From the NCBI GenBank assembly GCA_016462375.1, contig JAEMTJ010000003.1, positions 8,051-18,231 on the forward strand: a stretch of 10,181 bases of DNA. The letters are read 5' to 3'. Shown one piece after another: positions 1-6,005 of the stretch. A model generated the notes under the pieces. That model did no database searches, had not been told where the DNA came from, and worked only from the letters and a program-made list of their open reading frames with translations. Position 1 is the first letter of the stretch, and each line of letters opens with the position of its first letter. This DNA comes from Rhodoluna sp. (GTDB lineage: Bacteria > Actinomycetota > Actinomycetes > Actinomycetales > Microbacteriaceae). The position numbers were made by a program, and so were the translations under genes.

Positions 1-307
1 CCTCAAAAGATAGTTCACGATCAGAACTAATCCAGGCTTGGGTTCCACCAGCAACTGAAACTACATCGTAGCCCTGTGCTTCTAGGTAGTTGGCTACGGT
101 CATTGACCTAACTCCTGAACGACAGATGATGATGATTCTTGCTCCGTCGTCTAACTTGTCTAGTTGGTTGGCAACCTCGTTCATTGGAATGTGGTGAGCG
201 TTAGGGACGTGTCCATCTGCCCACTCGTCGTCTTCTCTAACGTCTAGGACGAAACCGCCGTGTTCAATAACGTCGGCTAGTTCTTCAATGCTTACTTCAG
301 TTGCCAT
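1..307 (-). CDS. Rhodanese-like sulfurtransferase, single domain (C-terminus cut by window edge)
   Basis: Reading the minus strand from ATG at 307 gives an open frame of 102 codons that is still open at position 1, so only a few C-terminal residues are probably missing. It is a cytoplasmic single-domain rhodanese, a family that moves sulfane sulfur through a cysteine persulfide. Visible motifs are LDVRE (residues 21-25) with DEWADGHVPNAHHIP after it, the active-site loop CRSGVRS with catalytic Cys62, and the C-terminal GGTQAW (87-92). No signal peptide is seen. A strong Shine-Dalgarno AAGGAG sits 7 bases before the ATG (minus strand, around 315-320), which fixes the start. It diverges from the lipoprotein gene at 387, with 79 bp between the two starts. 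The fold and intact active site are clear; the physiological sulfur donor and acceptor cannot be read from sequence. Confidence 0.9.
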   Translation of the reverse strand, partial: MATEVSIEELADVIEHGGFVLDVREDDEWADGHVPNAHHIPMNEVANQLDKLDDGARIIIICRSGVRSMTVANYLEAQGYDVVSVAGGTQAWISSDRELSFE

Positions 308-330
308 GTGTTTTCTCCTTTACTGCTTAG

Positions 331-358
331 TTTAACTGGAGATGGTTTGAGTTATCCT
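331..358 (+). promoter_or_regulatory. Candidate promoter for lipoprotein-methyltransferase pair
   Basis: TTTAAC (331-336) and TATCCT (353-358) are spaced by 16 bases and would start a transcript near 365, about 22 bases before the ATG at 387. The match to sigma-70 consensus is partial. A promoter must lie somewhere in this 79-bp divergent gap, but its exact boxes are a guess. Confidence 0.3.
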
Positions 359-386
359 AGAACCAAGACTTAGGAAGGCTCAGATT

Positions 387-749
387 ATGACCAAATTGAG
401 GATTCTATTCACAGCGGTTCTAGCCGTTTCACTTGTTGCTGGGTTATCTGCCTGTGCTCCAGCAAAACTTGACGTTAGTGATGTTGCAGCAATTATTGAC
501 ATTAGATCACCTGAAGATTTTGCAGCATCACACATCACCGGCGCTACCAACATTGATTACAACTCTGGGGGCTTTTTTGCTTATGCCTCTGTCTTAAAAA
601 AGACTGAGAAGTATTACGTTTATGGAAAGACCAGTGAGCAGGCAACTGAAGGAACGCAAAGCATTAGGGCACTAGGAATTAGCAATGTGACTAATCTGGG
701 TAGCTTTGAAGACGCTCAGGGAGTTCTACCTCTAGGCGTCACCAAGTAA
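387..749 (+). CDS. Lipoprotein with a rhodanese-like domain lacking the catalytic cysteine
   Basis: The 120-residue product has a basic N-terminus, a hydrophobic stretch (about residues 6-20) and a lipobox LSAC ending at Cys23. It is therefore predicted to be lipid-anchored on the outer face of the membrane. The mature part looks like a short rhodanese: IIDIRSPEDFAASHITGATNID (36-57, motif described in two overlapping blocks IDIRSPEDF and SHITGATNI) is the usual N-terminal rhodanese signature. In the loop where the catalytic Cys should follow the YVY strand, the sequence reads YVYGKTSEQA, with Gly80 at the Cys position. No Cys remains in the mature protein except the lipidated one, so sulfurtransferase activity is not expected; a binding or structural role is more likely. 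A Shine-Dalgarno AGGAAGG (372-378) supports this start. Its stop overlaps the next gene's start by one base. Confidence 0.85.
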   Translation: MTKLRILFTAVLAVSLVAGLSACAPAKLDVSDVAAIIDIRSPEDFAASHITGATNIDYNSGGFFAYASVLKKTEKYYVYGKTSEQATEGTQSIRALGISNVTNLGSFEDAQGVLPLGVTK

Positions 750-1369
750 TGGATTCGAATTACTGGGATGAAAAATATTCAACGGAAGAATTCATCTATA
801 CAAAGGTAGCCAATCGTTTCATAGTGGAGCTTTGCGGACCGCTGGAAGTCGCTGGAACTAAGCGAGCAATCGAGTTAGCTGGTGGGGAAGGTAGAAACTC
901 CGTCTGGCTAGCCAAACAGGGATGGCATGTTGAGAACGTTGACTTCTCCCAAAAGGCCCTGGATAAGTATTTAGCTTTTGCCAAAGAAGAGGGCGTCGCC
1001 GAACTTTGTTCAGCAAATTGTGCGGATGCTTTGAAGTTCGTTCCTGCCTTTAGCCCTGTCGAGTTAGCTGTCATCGGTTACCTGCAAATTCCTGAAGCAC
1101 AGCTTGAAGTTGCAACCAGACGCCTAGCTAGTTATGTGGCTCCTGGTGGCTACTTGGTGGGAGTTTGGCACTCGAGGGATAACTTAGTTAGCGGTTTTGG
1201 TGGACCTAGGGATCCAGATGTCTTACCTAATGTTGAGACCATCACTAGAGCTCTTGAAGGCACAGGCCTAACTATTGAGGTTCTAGAGAACAGAGAAGGT
1301 CAGATTCAGACTAAGGAGGGACTAAAGCCCTCAACCACGCTAGTTCTGCTGGCTAAGCGTGGAGCATAG
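749..1369 (+). CDS. Class I SAM-dependent methyltransferase (TehB/thiopurine-methyltransferase-like)
   Basis: The 206-residue protein has a Rossmann-type methyltransferase core. It begins with YWDEKYSTEEFIYTKVANRF (5-24), the N-terminal pattern of TehB-like small-molecule methyltransferases. Motif I is ELAGGEGRN (42-50), the ribose-binding acidic residue lies in VDFS (Asp65), and a later strand carries APGGYLVGVWH (131-141). The substrate is unknown; small thiol, chalcogen or metabolite acceptors are typical for relatives, and no nucleic-acid-binding domain is seen. The start codon overlaps the upstream stop as TAATG (747-751) and there is no clear Shine-Dalgarno, so translation is probably coupled to the lipoprotein gene. 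The pairing with two rhodanese-fold genes suggests, but does not prove, a sulfur or chalcogen theme. No terminator is seen in the 20 bp before leuB. Confidence 0.85.
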   Translation: MDSNYWDEKYSTEEFIYTKVANRFIVELCGPLEVAGTKRAIELAGGEGRNSVWLAKQGWHVENVDFSQKALDKYLAFAKEEGVAELCSANCADALKFVPAFSPVELAVIGYLQIPEAQLEVATRRLASYVAPGGYLVGVWHSRDNLVSGFGGPRDPDVLPNVETITRALEGTGLTIEVLENREGQIQTKEGLKPSTTLVLLAKRGA

Positions 1370-1380
1370 TTCTGCTCAAG

Positions 1381-1386
1381 TAAAGT
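1381..1386 (+). promoter_or_regulatory. Candidate -10 box for leuB
   Basis: TAAAGT matches the actinobacterial TANNNT pattern and would place the transcript start near 1393. That is between the annotated ATG (1390) and an in-frame GTG (1414), so if it is real it would favour the GTG start. No convincing -35 is seen; leuB may instead be read through from upstream. Confidence 0.2.
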
Positions 1387-1389
1387 TGT

Positions 1390-2451
1390 ATGAAACGAGT
1401 TGAAAGAATTCAAGTGACTGAGCAGATTAATATTGGCGTAATTGGCGGCGATGGCATTGGCCCTGAGGTAACAGCGCTTGCCCTAGAAGCCCTTCAGCTT
1501 GCTACCCGTGGCTCAGGCGTTGAGTTTGTCACCAAGGAATATGACCTAGGGGCTAGAAGGTATCTAGCAACTGGTGAAATCCTCACTGACGCAGATTTAG
1601 CTTCCCTTGCCCAACACGATGCGATCCTGCTTGGCGCCATCGGTGACCCAACAGTTCCCTCTGGTGTTCTAGAGCGCGGACTACTTCTAAAACTTAGATT
1701 TAGCTTCGATCACTACATCAACCTAAGACCTACCAAGTTATACCCGGGTGTTATTTCTCCTCTTGCTCATCCAGGGGAAGTTGACTTTGTTGTTGTTCGT
1801 GAAGGCACTGAAGGTGCTTACGTTGGTAATGGTGGAGCAGTTCGTGTTGGCACTGAAAACGAAGTTGCTAACGAGACTTCAGTTAATACTCGCTTTGGTG
1901 TTGAAAGAGCAGTTCGTTATGCGTTTGAATTAGCCGCTAACCGTGACCGTAAGAAGCTAACTCTTGTGCATAAGCACAATGTTCTAGTAAACGCTGGTTG
2001 GTTATGGCAACGAACTGTTGATGAGGTTGCTAAGGAGTTCCCAGCTGTAAAGGTTGATTACCAGCATGTTGATGCAGCAACCATATACATGGTGACTGAT
2101 CCTTCAAGATTCGATGTCATTGTGACCGATAACCTCTTTGGAGATATCTTGACTGACTTAGCTGCTGCTATTGGTGGCGGTATCGGCATCGCTGCTTCTG
2201 GAAACATCAACCCAACTGGTTTATTCCCATCGATGTTTGAACCAGTGCACGGATCGGCTCCTGATATTGCAGGTAAGGGGATTGCTGATCCATCAGCTGC
2301 AATACTCTCTGCTGCGATGCTGCTGGATCACTTAGGCAACCCTGTTGCTGCAGCAAGAATTGAAAGAGCAGTTGCTGCCGATCTTGCTACTCGAGGAGAT
2401 GCCAAGCGCACGACAATCGAGATTGCACAAAGTATTTTCGCTCAACTCTAA
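1390..2451 (+). CDS. leuB: 3-isopropylmalate dehydrogenase (leucine biosynthesis)
   Basis: LeuB oxidatively decarboxylates (2R,3S)-3-isopropylmalate to 2-oxoisocaproate with NAD+ in the cytoplasm, the third step of leucine synthesis. The beta-decarboxylating dehydrogenase signature is complete: GGDGIGPEV (19-27), the loop GAIGDPTVPSGVLERGLLLK (82-101) with NLRP (111-114), VVREGTEGAYVGNGG (135-149), VHKHN (193-197, catalytic Lys195), the metal-binding segment DNLFGDILTDLAAAIGGG (247-264) and the NAD-site HGSAPDIAGKGIADP (287-301). The SGVLERGLL loop is the actinobacterial LeuB type and argues against isocitrate or tartrate dehydrogenase. The length of 353 is slightly long for the family. The first eight residues after ATG 1390 look unconserved, and GTG at 1414, preceded by GAAAGA (1402-1407), may be the true start (345 residues). 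It heads a same-strand run, with ilvE 14 bp downstream. Confidence 0.95.
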   Translation: MKRVERIQVTEQINIGVIGGDGIGPEVTALALEALQLATRGSGVEFVTKEYDLGARRYLATGEILTDADLASLAQHDAILLGAIGDPTVPSGVLERGLLLKLRFSFDHYINLRPTKLYPGVISPLAHPGEVDFVVVREGTEGAYVGNGGAVRVGTENEVANETSVNTRFGVERAVRYAFELAANRDRKKLTLVHKHNVLVNAGWLWQRTVDEVAKEFPAVKVDYQHVDAATIYMVTDPSRFDVIVTDNLFGDILTDLAAAIGGGIGIAASGNINPTGLFPSMFEPVHGSAPDIAGKGIADPSAAILSAAMLLDHLGNPVAAARIERAVAADLATRGDAKRTTIEIAQSIFAQL

Positions 2452-2453
2452 GT

Positions 2454-2459
2454 AAGGAA
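2454..2459 (+). promoter_or_regulatory. Ribosome binding site of ilvE
   Basis: AAGGAA lies six bases before the ATG at 2466, in the 14-bp gap after leuB. It fixes the ilvE start and indicates independent initiation on a shared leuB-ilvE message. Confidence 0.7.
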
Positions 2460-2465
2460 CGGCTA

Positions 2466-3551
2466 ATGGAATTCAAGATCATCAAATCTGATCATGCTAT
2501 GCCTGAATCTGAGCGTGAGGCGCTACTTGAAAACCCTGCTTTTGGTGTGAACTTTTCAGATCACCAGGTAATAATCGAGTGGACTAAAGAAGACGGTTGG
2601 CAAAATGCCAGAGTTGAGCCTTATGGCCCAATGCTGATGGATCCATCAAGTGCTGTTCTGCACTATGGCCAAGAAGTATTTGAAGGTATCAAAGCTTATA
2701 GACACCAAGACGGTTCTATTCACACTTTTAGACCGACAGCTAACGGAGCAAGACTACAGAAGTCTGCTAAACGTATGGCGCTACCTGAATTACCAATCGA
2801 TGTCTTTGTTGAAAGCCTTAGAGCTTTGATTTCTGTTGATGCGGCTTGGGTGCCAAAGCCAGTTAATGAGAAGACTTTGTATTTCAGACCTTTTGAAATC
2901 GCAGCAGAAAACTTCCTAGGTGTTAGAGCTGCTCACCGAGCTGAGTATCGAGTTATTGCTAGCCCTGTCGGACCATATTTCACTGGCGGACTAAAGCCAG
3001 TTTCAATCTGGATTGCTTTAGATTCTGCAAGAGCAGGTAAGTACGGGACAGGTGAAGCTAAGACCGGTGGTAACTATGCGGCTAGCTTGATTTCCCAAAA
3101 CGAAGGTTATGAGAACGGTTGTTCTCAGGTACTTTTTCTAGATGCAGAGACTCACACCAACATCGAAGAGCTCGGTGGCATGAACGTCTTCTTCGTATAC
3201 AAAGACGGTCATGTGGTTACACCTGCTTTGGATGGAACAATTCTTCGAGGAATTACTCGTGACTCAATCATTCAGTTGCTGAAAGACAAGAACATAACTG
3301 TTGAAGAAAGAACTGTTACATTGGCTGAGGTTCGTGAAGGCTATAACTCAGGTGAGATTAAAGAAGTATTTGCCTGTGGCACAGCGGCAGTGATTACTCC
3401 AGTTGGCCAGTTCAAATCTAGAGAAGAAGTTATTGGTCCAGAAGATCCTCAACCAGGTGAGCTAACTACCGCTCTTAGAGAAGAACTAACTGGTATTCAG
3501 TATGGTTTAGTTCCTGACCGTCACAACTGGCTGGTCAAACTAAGTTCATGA
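2466..3551 (+). CDS. ilvE: Branched-chain amino acid aminotransferase (PLP, fold type IV)
   Basis: IlvE exchanges the amino group between glutamate and the 2-oxo acids of leucine, isoleucine and valine, the last step of their synthesis. At 361 residues it fits the longer BCAT group found in Actinobacteria and eukaryotes. Visible landmarks are the N-terminal LHYGQEVFEGIKAYR (65-79), FRPTANGARL (88-97), LYFRPFE (138-144), the PLP Schiff-base lysine Lys199 in GEAKTGGNYAAS, EELGGMNVFFV (234-244) and the cofactor-phosphate segment EVFACGTAAVITPVG (300-314). The set of motifs is complete. It directly follows leuB, whose product 2-oxoisocaproate is a substrate, and overlaps the next gene by four bases (ATGA), so the three genes probably form one transcript. 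Confidence 0.97.
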   Translation: MEFKIIKSDHAMPESEREALLENPAFGVNFSDHQVIIEWTKEDGWQNARVEPYGPMLMDPSSAVLHYGQEVFEGIKAYRHQDGSIHTFRPTANGARLQKSAKRMALPELPIDVFVESLRALISVDAAWVPKPVNEKTLYFRPFEIAAENFLGVRAAHRAEYRVIASPVGPYFTGGLKPVSIWIALDSARAGKYGTGEAKTGGNYAASLISQNEGYENGCSQVLFLDAETHTNIEELGGMNVFFVYKDGHVVTPALDGTILRGITRDSIIQLLKDKNITVEERTVTLAEVREGYNSGEIKEVFACGTAAVITPVGQFKSREEVIGPEDPQPGELTTALREELTGIQYGLVPDRHNWLVKLSS

Positions 3552-4306
3552 AGATAGCTAAGTTCATCGTGAGAGACCAAGTCTCTTGGGGCTTAGTTGA
3601 TGGTCCTGAAGTAGTTGTCTTTAGAGGGCATCCTATCTTTCAAGGCTATGAAACAACCGGGGAGCGCATCCCTATAAAAGATGTTCAACTACTCCCACCG
3701 GTATTACCAACGAGCAAGATTATTTGTATCGGTAAGAACTATGCAGATCATGCTGCAGAAATGGGTGGGGAAGCTCCTGTGGAACCGCTGATTTTTATCA
3801 AGCCGCTAACTACAGTTATCGGTCCTGGCGAAACCATCGTCCTACCTACAATCTCAGAGCGAGTAGAGCACGAAGGTGAACTGGCTATTGTTATTGGTCA
3901 AGTAGCTAAAGATGTTAGAGCAGATAAAGCATTGGATTATGTCTGGGGCTTTACTATCGCTAACGATGTCACCGCGAGGGACATTCAAAACAAAGATGTC
4001 CAATGGACCAGGGCTAAAAGTTTTGATACTTTTTGCCCACTGGGACCTTGGGTTGAAACAGAGTTTGTTGTTGATGGTCAGATTCTAGAAACCAGAGTTG
4101 ATGGAGAGTTAAGACAGCATTCATCGGTAGACATGCTGATTCATAAGGTTCCTAGAATCATTGAACATGTCTCACAAGTAATGACGTTACTTCCAGGAGA
4201 TGTCATCCTCACTGGAACACCTGCTGGCATTGGTCAGATCGAATCAGGTCAGTCGGTTGAGATAAGCATTGAAGGCATCGGGACCCTAACTAACCCCGTC
4301 GCTTAG
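3548..4306 (+). CDS. Fumarylacetoacetate hydrolase (FAH) family protein
   Basis: The 252-residue protein carries the FAH fold, whose members use a divalent metal to hydrolyse, decarboxylate or tautomerise enolisable 2-oxo acids such as acylpyruvates and oxaloacetate. The core begins with IICIGKNYADHAAEMG (58-73). Metal ligands are recognisable as Glu109 and Glu111 in HEGELAIVIG and Asp140 in ANDVTARD; Lys86 in FIKP and TGTPAGIG (222-229) are further family hallmarks. The short N-terminal domain (about 1-55) is typical of the YcgM-like subgroup. The start overlaps ilvE as ATGA with no Shine-Dalgarno of its own, so translational coupling is likely. No aromatic degradation genes are nearby. A housekeeping role in metabolite repair (oxaloacetate or acylpyruvate handling) is therefore more plausible than catabolism, but this is inference and the substrate is not determined. 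Confidence 0.9.
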   Translation: MKIAKFIVRDQVSWGLVDGPEVVVFRGHPIFQGYETTGERIPIKDVQLLPPVLPTSKIICIGKNYADHAAEMGGEAPVEPLIFIKPLTTVIGPGETIVLPTISERVEHEGELAIVIGQVAKDVRADKALDYVWGFTIANDVTARDIQNKDVQWTRAKSFDTFCPLGPWVETEFVVDGQILETRVDGELRQHSSVDMLIHKVPRIIEHVSQVMTLLPGDVILTGTPAGIGQIESGQSVEISIEGIGTLTNPVA

Positions 4307-4309
4307 ACT
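4304..4309 (+). promoter_or_regulatory. Candidate -10 box for a leaderless gltX transcript
   Basis: TAGACT matches TANNNT and overlaps the stop codon of the FAH gene. The ATG of gltX lies nine bases after it, and there is no Shine-Dalgarno in the 12-bp gap. This arrangement would suit a leaderless mRNA, which is common in Actinobacteria. Read-through from leuB-ilvE-FAH remains possible. Confidence 0.3.
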
Positions 4310-4318
4310 TATTCAGTT

Positions 4319-5827
4319 ATGTCAAACCAAATCACAGCACCTTTCACCACTGCTTCAGGCAGTGATGTTCGCGTTCGCTTCTGTCCCTCTCCAACTGGAA
4401 CTCCTCACGTAGGGCTTGTTAGAACTGCGCTGTTTAACTGGGCTTATGCTCGTCACACTGGTGGAACCTTCGTCTTCCGTATTGAAGATACCGATGCAGA
4501 GCGAGACAGCGAAGAGTCTTTTGAGATGATTCTTGATGGCCTCAAGTGGTTGGGTTTGAACTGGGACGAAGGTGTTGGGGTTGGTGGCCCTCATGAGCCT
4601 TATCGTCAATCAGAGCGAAGTGACATTTATCTTGATGTAATTGAGAAGCTAAAGGCTTCAGGACATGTGTATGAGAGTTTTCTAACCGGTGAAGAACTTG
4701 ATGAGCGTAACAAAGCAAACGGCAGAGCTGTTCAGCTAGGTTATGACAACTCTGAAAGAGAGTTATCGGAAGAGGCGAAGGCTGCTTATAAGGCAGAAGG
4801 AAGATCTCCAGCTCTTAGGGTTCGTGTCCCTGATGTTGACATTACTTTCAATGACTTGGTTCGTGGTGAGATTACATTCCCTGCTGGCTCTTTCCCTGAC
4901 TTTGTTGTGGTTCGACCAAATGGTCAACCGCTATACACCTTGGTGAACCCAGTTGACGATGCACTGATGGGGATTACCCATGTGCTTAGAGGTGAAGACC
5001 TATTGTCTTCAACTCCAAGACAGATAGCGCTATACAACGCAATGTTTGAAGCAGGTATTACTAAGTTCATCCCACAGTTTGGTCACCTGCCATTTGTGAT
5101 GGGTGAGGGCAATAAGAAGCTCTCTAAGCGTGATCCTGAATCGAACCTTTTCCACCACAGAGACCGTGGTTTTATTCCAGAAGGTTTATTGAACTATTTA
5201 GCACTACTTGGTTGGAGCATCAGTGCAGATAGAGATGTTTTCTCACTCGAAGAAATGATTGCTGCTTTTGATGTCAAAGATGTCAATCCAAACCCGGCTC
5301 GCTTCGACCAGAAGAAGGCTGACTCAATAAATGCCAGCCACCTTCGTTTGCTAACTGTTGATGACTTTGCGAGCCGTATTGTTCGCTATTTACAGGATGC
5401 AGGAGTTGTTAGTAAGGAAGTTACTGCTTCCGAGCAAGCAATTTTGACTGCGGCAGCTCCTTTGATTCAGGAACGTATTGTGGTTCTTTCAGAAGCGGTT
5501 CCTATGCTTAGCTTCTTGTTCACAACCGCTGACAAGATTGTGGTTGAGGAAGATGCCAAGGCTGGATTACCTGCTGAATCTAAAGAAATCACTCTTGCTG
5601 CTGTTGCCGTTCTGGAAGGTATTGATGATTTCAAGACTGAGACTATTCAGGCTGCTCTTACTCAGAAACTAATTGAAGAGTTAGCTCATAAACCTAGAAA
5701 TGCTTTTGGACCATTAAGAACTGCCATCTCGGGTAAGCGTATTTCTCCACCTTTATTTGAATCCATGGAGATCTTAGGTAAGGCTGAAACCCTAGAGCGC
5801 CTAAGCCTGTTTGCTCGCTCTTTATAG
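4319..5827 (+). CDS. gltX: Glutamyl-tRNA synthetase, probably non-discriminating
   Basis: This class I aminoacyl-tRNA synthetase activates glutamate with ATP and loads it on tRNA. The HIGH-type motif is seen as CPSPTGTPHVGLVRTALFNW (22-41) and the KMSKS-type motif as KLSKRD (267-272), preceded by GHLPFVMGEGN. FRIEDTDAERD (53-63) and VLRGEDLLSSTPRQ (222-235) are standard GluRS active-site segments, and the C-terminal helical anticodon-binding domain is present, giving a full length of 502. Actinobacteria generally lack GlnRS, so this enzyme is expected to charge tRNA-Gln too, with GatCAB converting the product. The tRNA-Gln gene 46 bp downstream fits that role. ATG 4319 is the only usable start upstream of the catalytic domain, even though it has no Shine-Dalgarno. 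Confidence 0.97.
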   Translation: MSNQITAPFTTASGSDVRVRFCPSPTGTPHVGLVRTALFNWAYARHTGGTFVFRIEDTDAERDSEESFEMILDGLKWLGLNWDEGVGVGGPHEPYRQSERSDIYLDVIEKLKASGHVYESFLTGEELDERNKANGRAVQLGYDNSERELSEEAKAAYKAEGRSPALRVRVPDVDITFNDLVRGEITFPAGSFPDFVVVRPNGQPLYTLVNPVDDALMGITHVLRGEDLLSSTPRQIALYNAMFEAGITKFIPQFGHLPFVMGEGNKKLSKRDPESNLFHHRDRGFIPEGLLNYLALLGWSISADRDVFSLEEMIAAFDVKDVNPNPARFDQKKADSINASHLRLLTVDDFASRIVRYLQDAGVVSKEVTASEQAILTAAAPLIQERIVVLSEAVPMLSFLFTTADKIVVEEDAKAGLPAESKEITLAAVAVLEGIDDFKTETIQAALTQKLIEELAHKPRNAFGPLRTAISGKRISPPLFESMEILGKAETLERLSLFARSL

Positions 5828-5840
5828 TCATAGGTAGAAT
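5811..5840 (+). promoter_or_regulatory. Candidate promoter of tRNA-Gln
   Basis: TTGCTC (5811-5816), inside the last codons of gltX, and TAGAAT (5835-5840) are 18 bases apart. They would start a transcript near 5847, about 27 bases before the mature tRNA end. The -10 is a good match, so the tRNA may be transcribed independently of gltX. Confidence 0.45.
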
Positions 5841-5872
5841 GGGTAATCGAGCCCAAAGCTCGGCAACAACCC
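5841..5872 (+). other. Hairpin in the gltX to tRNA-Gln spacer
   Basis: CGAGC (5848-5852) and GCTCG (5858-5862) form a perfect five-pair stem around a CCAAA loop. GGGT (5841-5844) can pair with ACCC (5869-5872) outside it. There is no T-tract, so it is not a standard terminator. It could structure the pre-tRNA leader or the 3' end of the gltX mRNA. Confidence 0.35.
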
Positions 5873-5873
5873 T

Positions 5874-5945
5874 TGGGGTATGGTGTAATTGGCAACACGA
5901 GTGATTCTGGTTCATTTGTTCTAGGTTCGAGTCCTGGTACCCCAG
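5874..5945 (+). tRNA. tRNA-Gln, anticodon CTG
   Basis: The cloverleaf folds fully. The acceptor stem TGGGGTA (5874-5880) pairs perfectly with TACCCCA (5938-5944), including the weak U1-A72 pair typical of tRNA-Gln. The D arm is GTGT/ACAC (5883-5886 with 5895-5898). The anticodon stem is AGTGA/TCATT (5900-5904 with 5912-5916) around loop TTCTGGT, giving anticodon CTG (5907-5909), which reads CAG. The T stem is CTAGG/CCTGG around TTCGAGT. The discriminator is G5945. The 3' CCA is not encoded, since GCTT follows. The variable loop has four bases. It is expected to be charged first with glutamate by the neighbouring GltX and then amidated. Confidence 0.95.
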
Positions 5946-5950
5946 CTTTG

Positions 5951-5983
5951 ACAGTCAGACTTTTAGTCTGGCTGTTTTGCTTT
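5951..5983 (+). terminator. Rho-independent terminator after tRNA-Gln
   Basis: ACAGTCAGAC (5951-5960) pairs with GTCTGGCTGT (5966-5975) as a ten-pair stem with one G-U, around a TTTTA loop, followed by TTTGCTTT (5976-5983). It lies six bases after the tRNA. It ends the gltX/tRNA-Gln unit and shields the convergent minus-strand gene ending at 6006. The T-rich tail is only on the plus side. Confidence 0.85.
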
Positions 5984-6005
5984 AAGTGGAAACTTAGTTG
6001 AGTAG

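Noticed and set aside
4743..4946. Plus-strand 67-codon open frame inside gltX
   Set aside because: It is out of frame within a complete, conserved gltX and has no features of its own.
5686..5915. Two overlapping minus-strand open frames across the gltX end and tRNA-Gln
   Set aside because: They run through a tRNA gene and gltX coding sequence, with no motif and no ribosome site.
5951..5975. Hairpin as a bidirectional terminator also serving the minus-strand UlaG-like gene
   Set aside because: On the minus strand the stem is followed by CAAAGC rather than a T-tract, so only plus-strand function is supported.
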